A DNA stretch of 44,563 nt from Schleiferilactobacillus perolens DSM 12744. GTDB lineage: Bacteria; Bacillota; Bacilli; Lactobacillales; Lactobacillaceae. The translations under genes and the position numbers were made by a program. Below, one piece after another: positions 9,157 through 16,591 of the stretch. The notes beneath the pieces were generated by a model. The model was not told the origin of the DNA. It saw only the letters and a list, made by a program, of their open reading frames with translations, and did not search any database. How positions within the stretch are numbered: the stretch's first letter is position 1; the number at the start of each line of letters is the position of its first letter. The stretch is from positions 1 to 44,563 of the forward strand of contig NZ_AZEC01000019.1 of NCBI RefSeq assembly GCF_001435585.1. Direction: 5' to 3'.

Positions 9157-10419
9157 ATGAAAAAAATGATAATTCATGGTGGGAAACCGCTGGCCGGTTC
9201 GGTGACGATTGGCGGTGCTAAGAATAGTACTGTCGCGTTAATTCCGGCGGCCATTCTTTCCGAAACACCAGTGGTGCTCGACAGCGTACCGCATATTCAA
9301 GACGTGACCAATCTCATGTCTATTCTTGGCGAGATGAACGTGGAATGCAGCATGACGGGCGATACATTGACGATCGACCCGACGAAAATTGAATTTAAGC
9401 CCTTACCCAACGGTAAAATCAAGAGTCTTCGCGCCAGTTATTACTTCATGGGCGCGCTATTAGGGCGCTTTGGCAAAGCTGTGGTGGGACTACCTGGGGG
9501 CGATGATATTGGCCCCAGGCCGATTGATCAGCACGTGAAGGGGTTTGAGTCCCTCGGTGCAGTGGTGACCAACGACAAGGGCGTTGTGGTGATTGAATCC
9601 CCCACAGAGGGCCTGCACGGGGCGCGGATTCATTTTGATATGGTTTCCGTTGGGGCGACCATTAACGTGATCCTGGCTGCAGTCCGGGCGCATGGCCGCA
9701 CGGTCATTGAGAATGCCGCCAAGGAACCAGAGATTATTGATCTTGCCACCTATTTGAACAACATGGGGGCGGTGATTCGGGGCGCTGGGACCGATGTGAT
9801 CCGGATTGAAGGGGTGCCGCATTTGCGTGCTAAGAACGCGCACACCATCATTCCTGACCGGATTGAGGCCGGTACTTATTTGGCGATCGCGGCAGCAGTA
9901 GGCGAAGGCATCATCATCAAGAACATTATTAGTGAACATTTAGACGCTTATCTGGCCAAGCTGGAAGAAATGGGCGTCAAGATGAAGATCGATGAGGACA
10001 GCATCTTCGTCTACCCGTCTGGCGAGTTGAACACGGTCCAAATTCAGACAGGCACTTATCCAGGTTTTGCGACGGATTTACAGCAGCCCATTACGCCTCT
10101 TTTGTTGCGGGCAAATGGCGAAAGTATCGTCACAGATACCATTTATCCCAAGCGCGTGCGCCACATTCCGGAATTGCGGCGGATGGGCGCGGACATCTAT
10201 ACGGACCACGACGTGATTATTGTCCATCACGCCGACCATTTGCATGGCGCCACCGTGTCAGCCGATGAAATCCGCGCCGGGGCGTGTTTAATGCTGGCCG
10301 GTTTGATGGCCGATGGCACGACAACGATTATTAACGTGGAAAATATTTTGCGGGGATACGATCGCGTGGTCGACAAACTCCGCGGTATCGGCGCTGATGT
10401 GACGATGGTGGACAATTGA
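9157..10419 (+). CDS. murA: UDP-N-acetylglucosamine 1-carboxyvinyltransferase with Cys-to-Asp active site
   Basis: MurA transfers enolpyruvate from PEP to UDP-GlcNAc, the first committed step of peptidoglycan synthesis. The 420-residue product keeps the Lys-Asn pair in GGAKNS and the fold signature throughout. The catalytic loop, which usually reads PGGCxxGPRPID, reads [12 protein letters not shown] here, so residue 116 (codon GAT at 9502-9504) is Asp in place of the Cys115 of E. coli. From known work, Asp at this site keeps activity and gives fosfomycin insensitivity, as in Mycobacterium. Firmicutes often carry two MurA paralogues, and this may be the murA2/murZ copy; the other is not in the window. 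The paralogue assignment is inference. Confidence 0.93.
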   Translation: MKKMIIHGGKPLAGSVTIGGAKNSTVALIPAAILSETPVVLDSVPHIQDVTNLMSILGEMNVECSMTGDTLTIDPTKIEFKPLPNGKIKSLRASYYFMGALLGRFGKAVVGLPGGDDIGPRPIDQHVKGFESLGAVVTNDKGVVVIESPTEGLHGARIHFDMVSVGATINVILAAVRAHGRTVIENAAKEPEIIDLATYLNNMGAVIRGAGTDVIRIEGVPHLRAKNAHTIIPDRIEAGTYLAIAAAVGEGIIIKNIISEHLDAYLAKLEEMGVKMKIDEDSIFVYPSGELNTVQIQTGTYPGFATDLQQPITPLLLRANGESIVTDTIYPKRVRHIPELRRMGADIYTDHDVIIVHHADHLHGATVSADEIRAGACLMLAGLMADGTTTIINVENILRGYDRVVDKLRGIGADVTMVDN

Positions 10420-10429
10420 AAATGAGTCA

Positions 10430-10459
10430 TTGACGAATGGCCAATGCACGTGGTAGCAT
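10430..10459 (+). promoter_or_regulatory. probable rpmE2 promoter
   Basis: TTGACG (10430-10435) and TAGCAT (10454-10459) are spaced by 18 bases in the gap between murA and rpmE2. Confidence 0.55.
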
Positions 10460-10522
10460 ACAGTATTGTGCGTAGTAATCTCTATTTCAGCAAATGATTT
10501 AGGGCAAAGGAGAGTATTAATA

Positions 10523-10804
10523 ATGAAGCAAGGAATTCATCCAGATTACCATAAAGTCGTATTTCAAGATTCGTCGACTGGTTTTAAGTTCGTATCCGGC
10601 TCAACTGCCACTTCTAATGAAACCGTTGAATTTGAAGGCGAAACTTACCCATTGATCCGGGTCGAAGTGACTTCTGATTCCCACCCGTTCTACACTGGGA
10701 AGCAAAAGTTCACCCAAGCCGACGGCCAAATCGATCGGTTCAACAAGAAGTATGGTTTTACCGACAAGAACAAGAAGCCCGAAGAAGAAGAAAGCGCAAA
10801 GTAG
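10523..10804 (+). CDS. rpmE2: ribosomal protein L31 type B
   Basis: A protein of the large ribosomal subunit, 93 residues. The ATG at 10523 follows AAAGGAGAG; an upstream frame start at 10466 lacks a ribosome site and adds an atypical extension. The N-terminus ([16 protein letters not shown]) and the [11 protein letters not shown] motif are typical of L31. It has no cysteines, so it is the zinc-free type B form, which elsewhere replaces the zinc form under zinc limitation. The C-terminus is Lys/Glu-rich. It is a single-gene unit with its own promoter and terminator. Confidence 0.95.
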   Translation: MKQGIHPDYHKVVFQDSSTGFKFVSGSTATSNETVEFEGETYPLIRVEVTSDSHPFYTGKQKFTQADGQIDRFNKKYGFTDKNKKPEEEESAK

Positions 10805-10819
10805 TTCGGCGTTTTTGGT

Positions 10820-10856
10820 GGGGATTTTCCAGGAGACTGGGAAGTCCTCTTTTTTT
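10820..10856 (+). terminator. intrinsic terminator of rpmE2
   Basis: GGGGATTTTCC (10820-10830) pairs, with some G-T pairs, with GGGAAGTCCTC (10839-10849), followed by seven T. Confidence 0.75.
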
Positions 10857-10862
10857 GTGGAG

Positions 10863-10980
10863 AGGGCGCAGCGGACCGTTTAGGGGCGTAGGCAGAAGGC
10901 AGGGCAGGCAGAAAACCCGCACTTAGGTTTTATGCCTGCCCTGCCTTCTGCCCTAGCCCCTGGTCCGCGGAGCCCGTTTC
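10863..10980. repeat. family A palindromic repeat, copy A1
   Basis: One long hairpin. GCGGACC and AGGGGC of the left arm pair with GCCCCT and GGTCCGC of the right arm; the middle arm GGCAGAAGGCAGGGCAGGCA pairs perfectly with its complement; the tip is AAAACC-CGCACTTA-GGTTTT. The ends read GAGGGCGCAG and GGAGCCCGTTTC. It lies between convergent rpmE2 and the HAD gene. Related copies are at 12986-13078, 22956-23016, 33896-34194 and 40432-40552. Confidence 0.9.
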
Positions 10981-11017
10981 TGGAGACTATGCCCAGTGAA
11001 CCCCGTCATCCCTCTCT

Positions 11018-11674
11018 TCAAACAAGCTCCTCCAACCGCCCCACAAACTCCCCATAATCCCCAAACCGCCAATCCGCCTGACTTTGATCAATCACATAAT
11101 CCTTCGGCCGTAACGCCCAAGTCGTCAACCCGGCACGCTTCGCTGCCGTAATACCGGGGATACTGTCTTCAATCACCAGGCAATTAGCCGGATCGAGTTG
11201 CAGGCGGGCTACGGTTTCGTGGTAGATTTGCGGATCGGGTTTGTTCCGGGTCATGGTGTCGCCACTAATCACGACTGAGAAATAATCAGTGAGGCCACAA
11301 GCCACTAGCATTCGCTGGATTTCATCTGGCGAACCGGCAGAGGCCAAAGCGGTTTGTATATGCCAGTCCTGGAGTTGTTGCAACGCCTGGGGGACACCAT
11401 CGATCAAGTAGTCTGCATAGGGAATTCTGTGCGTCCGCCGATAATTGTCGAATTGAGCCCGAATTTTCGCCCGTTCTGCGGGATAGGGTAAGGCAATTTC
11501 CCAACCGGCCGCCGCCGATTTGCCTAAATAGTCTTGAATGTTACGGGAGCGCGGTGTGACTTGATGGCGGTCAAAGTAACGCATCCGTCGTTCAAAGTAG
11601 AATTTCTCACTATTAACTAAAACACCGTCCATATCAAAAATTACAGCTTGGGGCAATGTAGATTCATTCTTCAC
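11018..11674 (-). CDS. HAD-superfamily sugar-phosphate phosphatase or mutase-like protein
   Basis: The 218-residue protein has the HAD motifs in order: DMDGVL with the nucleophile Asp near residue 14, ALASAG (motif II), the Lys of NKPDP (motif III), and IEDSIPG (motif IV). The helical cap between motifs I and II is the small type seen in beta-phosphoglucomutase and related phosphatases. The substrate cannot be read from sequence. Its start overlaps the end of the MFS gene by 11 bases, so the two form an operon with the transporter first, which suggests linked transport and metabolism of one compound; that link is inference. Confidence 0.85.
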   Translation of the reverse strand: MKNESTLPQAVIFDMDGVLVNSEKFYFERRMRYFDRHQVTPRSRNIQDYLGKSAAAGWEIALPYPAERAKIRAQFDNYRRTHRIPYADYLIDGVPQALQQLQDWHIQTALASAGSPDEIQRMLVACGLTDYFSVVISGDTMTRNKPDPQIYHETVARLQLDPANCLVIEDSIPGITAAKRAGLTTWALRPKDYVIDQSQADWRFGDYGEFVGRLEELV

Positions 11675-12911
11675 TTTCGTTGGCCTCTTTCTTCACGTGC
11701 TCGGATTGTCGAATATCTTTGGTGTTGAAATTAACCCAGATCAGGTTCACGAGGACTAGCAGGCTGGTGCTCAGAAATACAGCGGAGTAACTGAACATTC
11801 CGGAGATTGTGGAGCCGATCAGCGGCCCAGCCACATTGCCCACTGCTTGGAACGACTGGTTATAACTGAAAATTCGACCGGCGGCATAATGGGGACTGTA
11901 TTTCGCCAGCAGCGTCTGGACTTGCGGAATCAAAGCCGCGTCAGAAATGCCGACGAGAAAACGCAGAAAACCAAGTTGCCAGATGTTTGTGACAAAGGCT
12001 TGGGGAATATACACGAGGATGGCGAAGATCAAACCGATCAATAATATTTTTTCGGTACCGATCCGGTCCCCCAATGCACCGAAGCGGGGCGCCACGAGTA
12101 ATGTGGCCACCCCGGGCAGTGAGGCAATAATTCCGGATACCAGTGCAATGCCGCCGTGCCCGCCCATCAATTGCCGAACATACAGACTGAGAATCGGGCT
12201 GATGGAGTTATTGGAAGCTTGAATGATCATCGTGGTGACAAACATACCGATCACGACGTGGGGATACTTTAACTCATGGAAGACTTGTTTCATTGGGACG
12301 GATTCTGACCGTTTGACTGGGACAAAATGCTCGTGCACGAAAAACAGACTCAGGAAGAACACCAGCAATAATAGGGTGCCGGTCACAAAGAAGGTCGTCC
12401 GGTAACCCACCACCTCGGCGATAGCGCCGCCGAGCAGTGGTCCCAGTAGCATCCCAGATACATTTCCCGTAGTCAAAGTGCCCAGTGCTTTACCGGATTG
12501 GGAACGTGGGGCCGTCGTCGCAATCAGGGCGTTGGCGTTGGATATGTATCCGGCAAAGATGCCTTGAAGGAAGCGCAGCAAGACCAGCTGATAGACGTTG
12601 GTCACCAGTCCCATACAGGCAATCACCACGGCCATACCAAGGCTGGCCCGCAGCAGCATCAATTTACGGCCGCGCTCGTCGGCCATCTTGCCCCAGATGG
12701 GCGAGATGACGGCGGTGACTAAGAAGGTCGCCGCAAAGGTGAGGCCGCTCCAAAAGCTGAGTTGGGTGCGGGTGAAATCGCCTAGAGTGTCAATGTAAAG
12801 CGACATGAAGGGCATGATTAGGGAAAAGCCGATACCGGCCATGAAGTTGCCGAACCATAATACTCTGAGGTTTTGCTGCCACTCGGGAAGTTTCCTGCGT
12901 TGCTTTGCCAA
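11664..12911 (-). CDS. major facilitator superfamily efflux transporter
   Basis: The TTG at 12911 follows GAAAGGA and gives 415 residues. A longer frame from 13037 would add a basic, low-complexity leader derived from a repeat and is rejected. About twelve membrane segments are visible. The cytoplasmic loop after segment 2 reads WGKMADERGRKLMLLR, the MFS loop 2-3 motif, and its counterpart in the second half reads FGALGDRIGTEKILLIG. The segment after loop 2-3 and the GPLLGGAIAEVVGYR stretch resemble the drug:H+ antiporter-1 group. The substrate is unknown. It is the first gene of a two-gene reverse-strand operon with the HAD phosphatase. Confidence 0.88.
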   Translation of the reverse strand: MAKQRRKLPEWQQNLRVLWFGNFMAGIGFSLIMPFMSLYIDTLGDFTRTQLSFWSGLTFAATFLVTAVISPIWGKMADERGRKLMLLRASLGMAVVIACMGLVTNVYQLVLLRFLQGIFAGYISNANALIATTAPRSQSGKALGTLTTGNVSGMLLGPLLGGAIAEVVGYRTTFFVTGTLLLLVFFLSLFFVHEHFVPVKRSESVPMKQVFHELKYPHVVIGMFVTTMIIQASNNSISPILSLYVRQLMGGHGGIALVSGIIASLPGVATLLVAPRFGALGDRIGTEKILLIGLIFAILVYIPQAFVTNIWQLGFLRFLVGISDAALIPQVQTLLAKYSPHYAAGRIFSYNQSFQAVGNVAGPLIGSTISGMFSYSAVFLSTSLLVLVNLIWVNFNTKDIRQSEHVKKEANESEE

Positions 12912-12985
12912 GTTGATCGAGTCCTTTCGGTGGGGTGTGGGGGTAACTTTTAGTTTAGCATAGTGGGGGTGCGGGGCTGGGTGCG

Positions 12986-13078
12986 CTACTCGTAAACGGG
13001 CTGCGCGTCCCAGGCCCCTCGCGCTAAGCCCTCTCATCAGAAACGGGCTGCGCCCCTAACCGGTCGGCTCCGCCCTCT
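12986..13078. repeat. family A repeat, decayed copy A6 (reverse orientation)
   Basis: Read on the reverse strand it begins GAGGGCGGAGCCGACCGG and passes almost directly into GCAGCCCGTTTCTG, so the central hairpin is missing. A second end fragment (GCGCAGCCCGTTTACGAG) follows. It lies in the divergent gap between the MFS gene and the gene at 13163. Confidence 0.7.
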
Positions 13079-13085
13079 GTTCTTC

Positions 13086-13114
13086 TTGCACCATCCTCTC
13101 TAATAAAGTAGAGT
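13086..13114 (+). promoter_or_regulatory. promoter for the 13163-ddl-murF unit
   Basis: TTGCAC (13086-13091) and TAGAGT (13109-13114) with a 17-base spacer. The -35 box begins eight bases beyond the end of the family A fragment. Confidence 0.6.
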
Positions 13115-13162
13115 ATTTAAGGATAAGAAAAGCTTTGTCAAGTGAAGGAGCAGCGCTTTTTT

Positions 13163-13939
13163 ATGGCGAATGCAGTGCTATACGTTCATTTAGAAACGGT
13201 GTCGAATTTGACCGTTTCGTATGGTATGAATGCGGATGATTTTTTGGCTGGTATTCCAGATATGCCGCACCATTTATTATTGTTGACCCCTGTGAACAGT
13301 CAGGAAATGGTTGATCCGCACACTGGGTTCAACGTGATTTCTGGTGTCGAAGATGTGGAGCGGTATTTGCGGGATACGAAGATCACACCCAAGAAGTGGA
13401 TCGATTATCAGCACACGCTTTATCTAGACCAGATCACTCCCCAAGAAGTTGCGGAGATGCTCTATTTGGGGCACGCTTATAATCACTTAACACCGCCTTT
13501 CTACTATAAATTAGGTAATCAGTATGTGTATCTGGATCGACCGGACGGCACGCAAAAGATTTATTACCGCAACCTGGATCAGTTCTTTGTGAGTCTGGAT
13601 CATGCCATTGCGCGGCATATCCGGGAACGGGAAGTGGAACAACGTTTTTGGCGGATGCTGCGTAATGATACGGTGGCGCCGCTGCCCGATCATTTGTGGG
13701 TGACCTTGCGCCCGTTCCTGATCGATGGCGTCCTCTTTAGCTTCGATGAAATTCGGATGCACCAAAAAGATTATCAAATTCCGCTTTACCGACTCCGACG
13801 TAAATTACTAATTACCGATCAAACATGGTTGCGGGGCGAGGACGACTTAGTGGGTCATCTGACCTATTCCCGCAAGCAGCACACCTGGCGGTTCGAATCG
13901 CCAACGACAGAAAGGAACGGGGAAGATGTCGATGCATAA
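13163..13939 (+). CDS. conserved protein of unknown function upstream of ddl
   Basis: The ATG at 13163 follows GAAGGAG by 12 bases; a GTG at 13142 lies inside that ribosome-site region and is less likely. The 258-residue product is soluble, with many aromatic and charged residues and no signal peptide. Visible pieces are an N-terminal strand-rich part, a central segment (QITPQEVAEMLYLGHAYNHL) and a basic C-terminal part (YRLRRKLLI). I recognise no family. Its end overlaps the start of ddl by 14 bases, so the two are co-transcribed and probably translationally coupled. That suggests a role tied to the cell wall, but this rests on context only. Confidence 0.75.
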   Translation: MANAVLYVHLETVSNLTVSYGMNADDFLAGIPDMPHHLLLLTPVNSQEMVDPHTGFNVISGVEDVERYLRDTKITPKKWIDYQHTLYLDQITPQEVAEMLYLGHAYNHLTPPFYYKLGNQYVYLDRPDGTQKIYYRNLDQFFVSLDHAIARHIREREVEQRFWRMLRNDTVAPLPDHLWVTLRPFLIDGVLFSFDEIRMHQKDYQIPLYRLRRKLLITDQTWLRGEDDLVGHLTYSRKQHTWRFESPTTERNGEDVDA

Positions 13940-15029
13940 CACAGTCTTTTTACTATACGGCGGGGTGAGTTCGGAGCATGACATATCTGTGCTCAGTGCC
14001 CGGTCGGTGGTCGAAAATATTTATTACGAATACCACGATTTAGTACCGGTTTATATCACCAAGCAGGGCGAGTTTCTCAGCGGTGCATCCCTGACGGCAC
14101 CTTTGTCAGATAAAACATCCTTGTACTTAGAAGCGGGCAGCACTGCCCAATGGCGGGAGGCCAAAACGTCGGTGGGCGTACCCCTGGACTGGCGGCGGCT
14201 GCAGGCCGACAACGTGCTGGTTTTCCCGATGCTTCATGGGACGAACGGAGAAGATGGCACGATTCAAGGATGGCTGGAAACAGTCGGGGTGCCTTATGTC
14301 GGCAATGGCGTGCGGGCCAGTGCCAGCGCCATGGATAAGATCATTTCCAAACAAATCTTTGCGGATGCTGATTTGCCCCAGGTGCCTTATGAATGGATCG
14401 ACGATACGGCTTGGCAAATGAATGCAGCCCGGACTGATTTTCTGAACCGCGTATCCGGCGGCCTGCTTTTTCCACTTTACGTGAAGCCGGCCAATGCAGG
14501 TTCGAGTATTGGGATTACCCGGGTGACGGAAGAAAGCAAGCTGGTGGAAGCTATGGAATTTGCCTTCCACTATGACGATCGGGTTCTGGTCGAACAGGGT
14601 GTGCCCAATGCCCGGGAAATCGAGTTGGCGCTGCTGGGCAATCGGGACGATTTGAACATTTCTGTCCCTGGTGAGATCGGTAAGACCCGCTCGTTTTACG
14701 ATTTCAATGCGAAATTCGTGGAGGGTGAAACCAAGCTGATCATTCCTGCTCAGATACCAGAGGAAACCACTTCGCAGTTGGAGGGTATTGCTCAAACGGC
14801 CTTCATGGAATTGTCTGCTTCCGGCTTAGCCCGGATCGACTTTTTACTCAGTGATGGCGGCGATGTCTATATCAACGAAGTCCAAACCATGCCGGGCTTC
14901 ACCCAGTATTCAATGTATCCCTACCTGTGGCAGCATACGGGCATTAATTACGGGGACTTGTTAGAGGAATTGATGACGTTGGGGCAAAAGCAGTATACCC
15001 ATCGCCAAAATATTGAGAAAAATTACTGA
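13926..15029 (+). CDS. ddl: D-alanine-D-alanine/D-lactate ligase (Phe-type)
   Basis: An ATP-grasp ligase of 367 residues that builds the terminal dipeptide or depsipeptide of the peptidoglycan precursor. The N-terminus carries LLYGGVSSEHDISVLSARSV, the centre KPANAGSSIGI (ATP site), and the C-terminus ARIDFLL and YINEVQTMPGFT (metal-binding Glu/Asn). The omega loop reads FYDFNAKF, with Phe at residue 264 where D-Ala-D-Ala enzymes have Tyr (Y216 of E. coli DdlB). From known work on Leuconostoc and lactobacilli, Phe here favours D-Ala-D-Lac and goes with intrinsic vancomycin resistance. murF, its pathway partner, starts 22 bases downstream. Confidence 0.95.
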   Translation: MSMHNTVFLLYGGVSSEHDISVLSARSVVENIYYEYHDLVPVYITKQGEFLSGASLTAPLSDKTSLYLEAGSTAQWREAKTSVGVPLDWRRLQADNVLVFPMLHGTNGEDGTIQGWLETVGVPYVGNGVRASASAMDKIISKQIFADADLPQVPYEWIDDTAWQMNAARTDFLNRVSGGLLFPLYVKPANAGSSIGITRVTEESKLVEAMEFAFHYDDRVLVEQGVPNAREIELALLGNRDDLNISVPGEIGKTRSFYDFNAKFVEGETKLIIPAQIPEETTSQLEGIAQTAFMELSASGLARIDFLLSDGGDVYINEVQTMPGFTQYSMYPYLWQHTGINYGDLLEELMTLGQKQYTHRQNIEKNY

Positions 15030-15051
15030 TTAGAAAGCAGTTGGCATAAAC

Positions 15052-16425
15052 ATGCATTTTAAAGTGTCCGAAATTGTGGCGGCATTGAACGCGCCGGCGG
15101 TTCCGAAGAAGTTTGCAGATAATGAAGTGGATAGTGTCAGTTTTGATACCCGAGAAATTAAGCCCGGAGCCCTTTTTGTGCCGCTCATCGGTGAACGCGA
15201 CGGTCACGACTTTGTCCCCGCCGCCATTACCGCGGGGGCCACTGCCACTTTTTGGCAAAAGGACCATACTGTGGATATTCCCACAGACATTGCCGTCATT
15301 ATTGTGGATGATCCCCTCCAAGCCATGTGGCAGTTGGCGCAACATTATTTGCGCAAGATTAATCCCAAGGTAGTAGCAGTAACCGGTTCCAATGGTAAGA
15401 CCACAACCAAGGATATGATTGCCACAATTTTAGCGACCCAATATAATGTGGCCAAAACCTACGCTAATTATAATAATGAAATTGGCTTGCCGTTCACGAT
15501 TCTCAATGCGCCGACTAATACGGAAGTGCTCGTATTAGAAATGGGCATGGATCGGCCCGGCCAAATTTCCCATATGACTCAGTTGGCCCGGCCGGATGTG
15601 GCCGTGATCACGATGATCGGGGAGGCCCATATTGAATTCTTCGGCACCCGGGATAAAATTGCGGACGCCAAGATGGAAATCGTTCAGGGCCTATCTGCCG
15701 ATGGCACCTTTGTCTTCAACGGTGATGAACCTTTGTTGCAAGAACGAGCGGCCAAGGTGACCCAAAAGCAAAAGACATTCGGCACCCAATCGACGGATGA
15801 TCTCTATCCAGTATCCGTCAGTGCTGGCACCCATCACACCACTTTTGTGACCAATAAGTGGGCGGATGTGACCTTCACGATTCCCATGATGGGGGAGTAC
15901 AACGTCCAAAACGCATTGGCCGCCATTCAAGCCGCCCGCGTTTTCCATGTTCTGCCGGAGAAATGTGCCCAAGCCCTGCGCAAATTTGTCCCGACGAAGA
16001 ATCGGGCGCAGTGGCTAGAAGGCGACGCCGGTGAACAAATTTTGTCTGATGTCTACAATTCTAACCCCACCGCTGTCCGGGAAGTCCTCCACGATTTCGT
16101 CCAGGTTCCCACTGACGGTCAACGGATCATCGTACTGGGCGACATGTTGGAATTAGGCGACCAATCTGCCCAATTACATGCCAGCTTGGCGACGGATATT
16201 GATCCGGCCAAGATTGCCCAGGTATTCCTCTATGGCCACGACATTAAATCCCTCGCCGACGCACTGAGCGAAAAATACCCCACCACCGCTCTCCACTACT
16301 ACCCCGTCGGCGACCAAACCACCCTCATCCACGACCTCCAAAACACCGCCCATTCCAGCGACCTTGTATTACTCAAGGGCAGTCACGGGATGCATTTAGA
16401 GAATGTGCTGGCGCGGTTAATGTAG
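15052..16425 (+). CDS. murF: UDP-N-acetylmuramoyl-tripeptide--D-Ala-D-Ala(Lac) ligase
   Basis: MurF adds the terminal dipeptide made by Ddl to the UDP-MurNAc-tripeptide in the cytoplasm. The 457-residue product has the N-terminal substrate domain with SFDTREIKPGALFVPL, the ATP-binding P-loop VTGSNGKTTTKD near residues 110-121, the MGMDRPGQI motif typical of MurF, and a C-terminal domain with YNSNPTA and ILGDMLELG. Ribosome site GAAAGCAG is only moderate. It is downstream of ddl in one unit, which ends at the strong hairpin at 16457. In a D-Lac-making organism this enzyme must accept the depsipeptide; this follows from the Ddl reading and is inference. Confidence 0.95.
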   Translation: MHFKVSEIVAALNAPAVPKKFADNEVDSVSFDTREIKPGALFVPLIGERDGHDFVPAAITAGATATFWQKDHTVDIPTDIAVIIVDDPLQAMWQLAQHYLRKINPKVVAVTGSNGKTTTKDMIATILATQYNVAKTYANYNNEIGLPFTILNAPTNTEVLVLEMGMDRPGQISHMTQLARPDVAVITMIGEAHIEFFGTRDKIADAKMEIVQGLSADGTFVFNGDEPLLQERAAKVTQKQKTFGTQSTDDLYPVSVSAGTHHTTFVTNKWADVTFTIPMMGEYNVQNALAAIQAARVFHVLPEKCAQALRKFVPTKNRAQWLEGDAGEQILSDVYNSNPTAVREVLHDFVQVPTDGQRIIVLGDMLELGDQSAQLHASLATDIDPAKIAQVFLYGHDIKSLADALSEKYPTTALHYYPVGDQTTLIHDLQNTAHSSDLVLLKGSHGMHLENVLARLM

Positions 16426-16456
16426 CTCTAAACTTCAATTGTCCATGATATTAATG

Positions 16457-16517
16457 GGTTAAGACAAAAGTAGTGCCAATGCGCAGCATTGGCACTACTT
16501 TTGCCTTAACCTTTTTT
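16457..16517 (+). terminator. murF terminator built from the ends of a family B repeat
   Basis: A nearly perfect stem of about 26 pairs: GGTTAAG-CAAAAGTAGTGCCAATGC pairs with GCATTGGCACTACTTTTG-CTTAACC, followed by six T. The inner part (TAGTGCCAATGCG and GCAGCATTGGCACTA) is identical to the two outer ends of family B repeats, with the interior absent. Confidence 0.85.
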
Positions 16518-16591
16518 ATATCTTCCAATCACGTCATAATCTATACTCTCCCACCCACTTTTCGGTATACTTAACCCGAGGCAGGTGAGCA

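Noticed and set aside
10863-10980. Family A as remnants of an insertion sequence
   Set aside because: No transposase fragment, no target-site duplication visible at the ends, and the paired changes between copies fit a structured repeat better. A non-autonomous element moved in trans cannot be excluded.
12912-13037. 42-residue N-terminal extension of the MFS transporter
   Set aside because: It is Arg/His/Pro-rich, reads through a decayed family A repeat, and a good ribosome site precedes the TTG at 12911.
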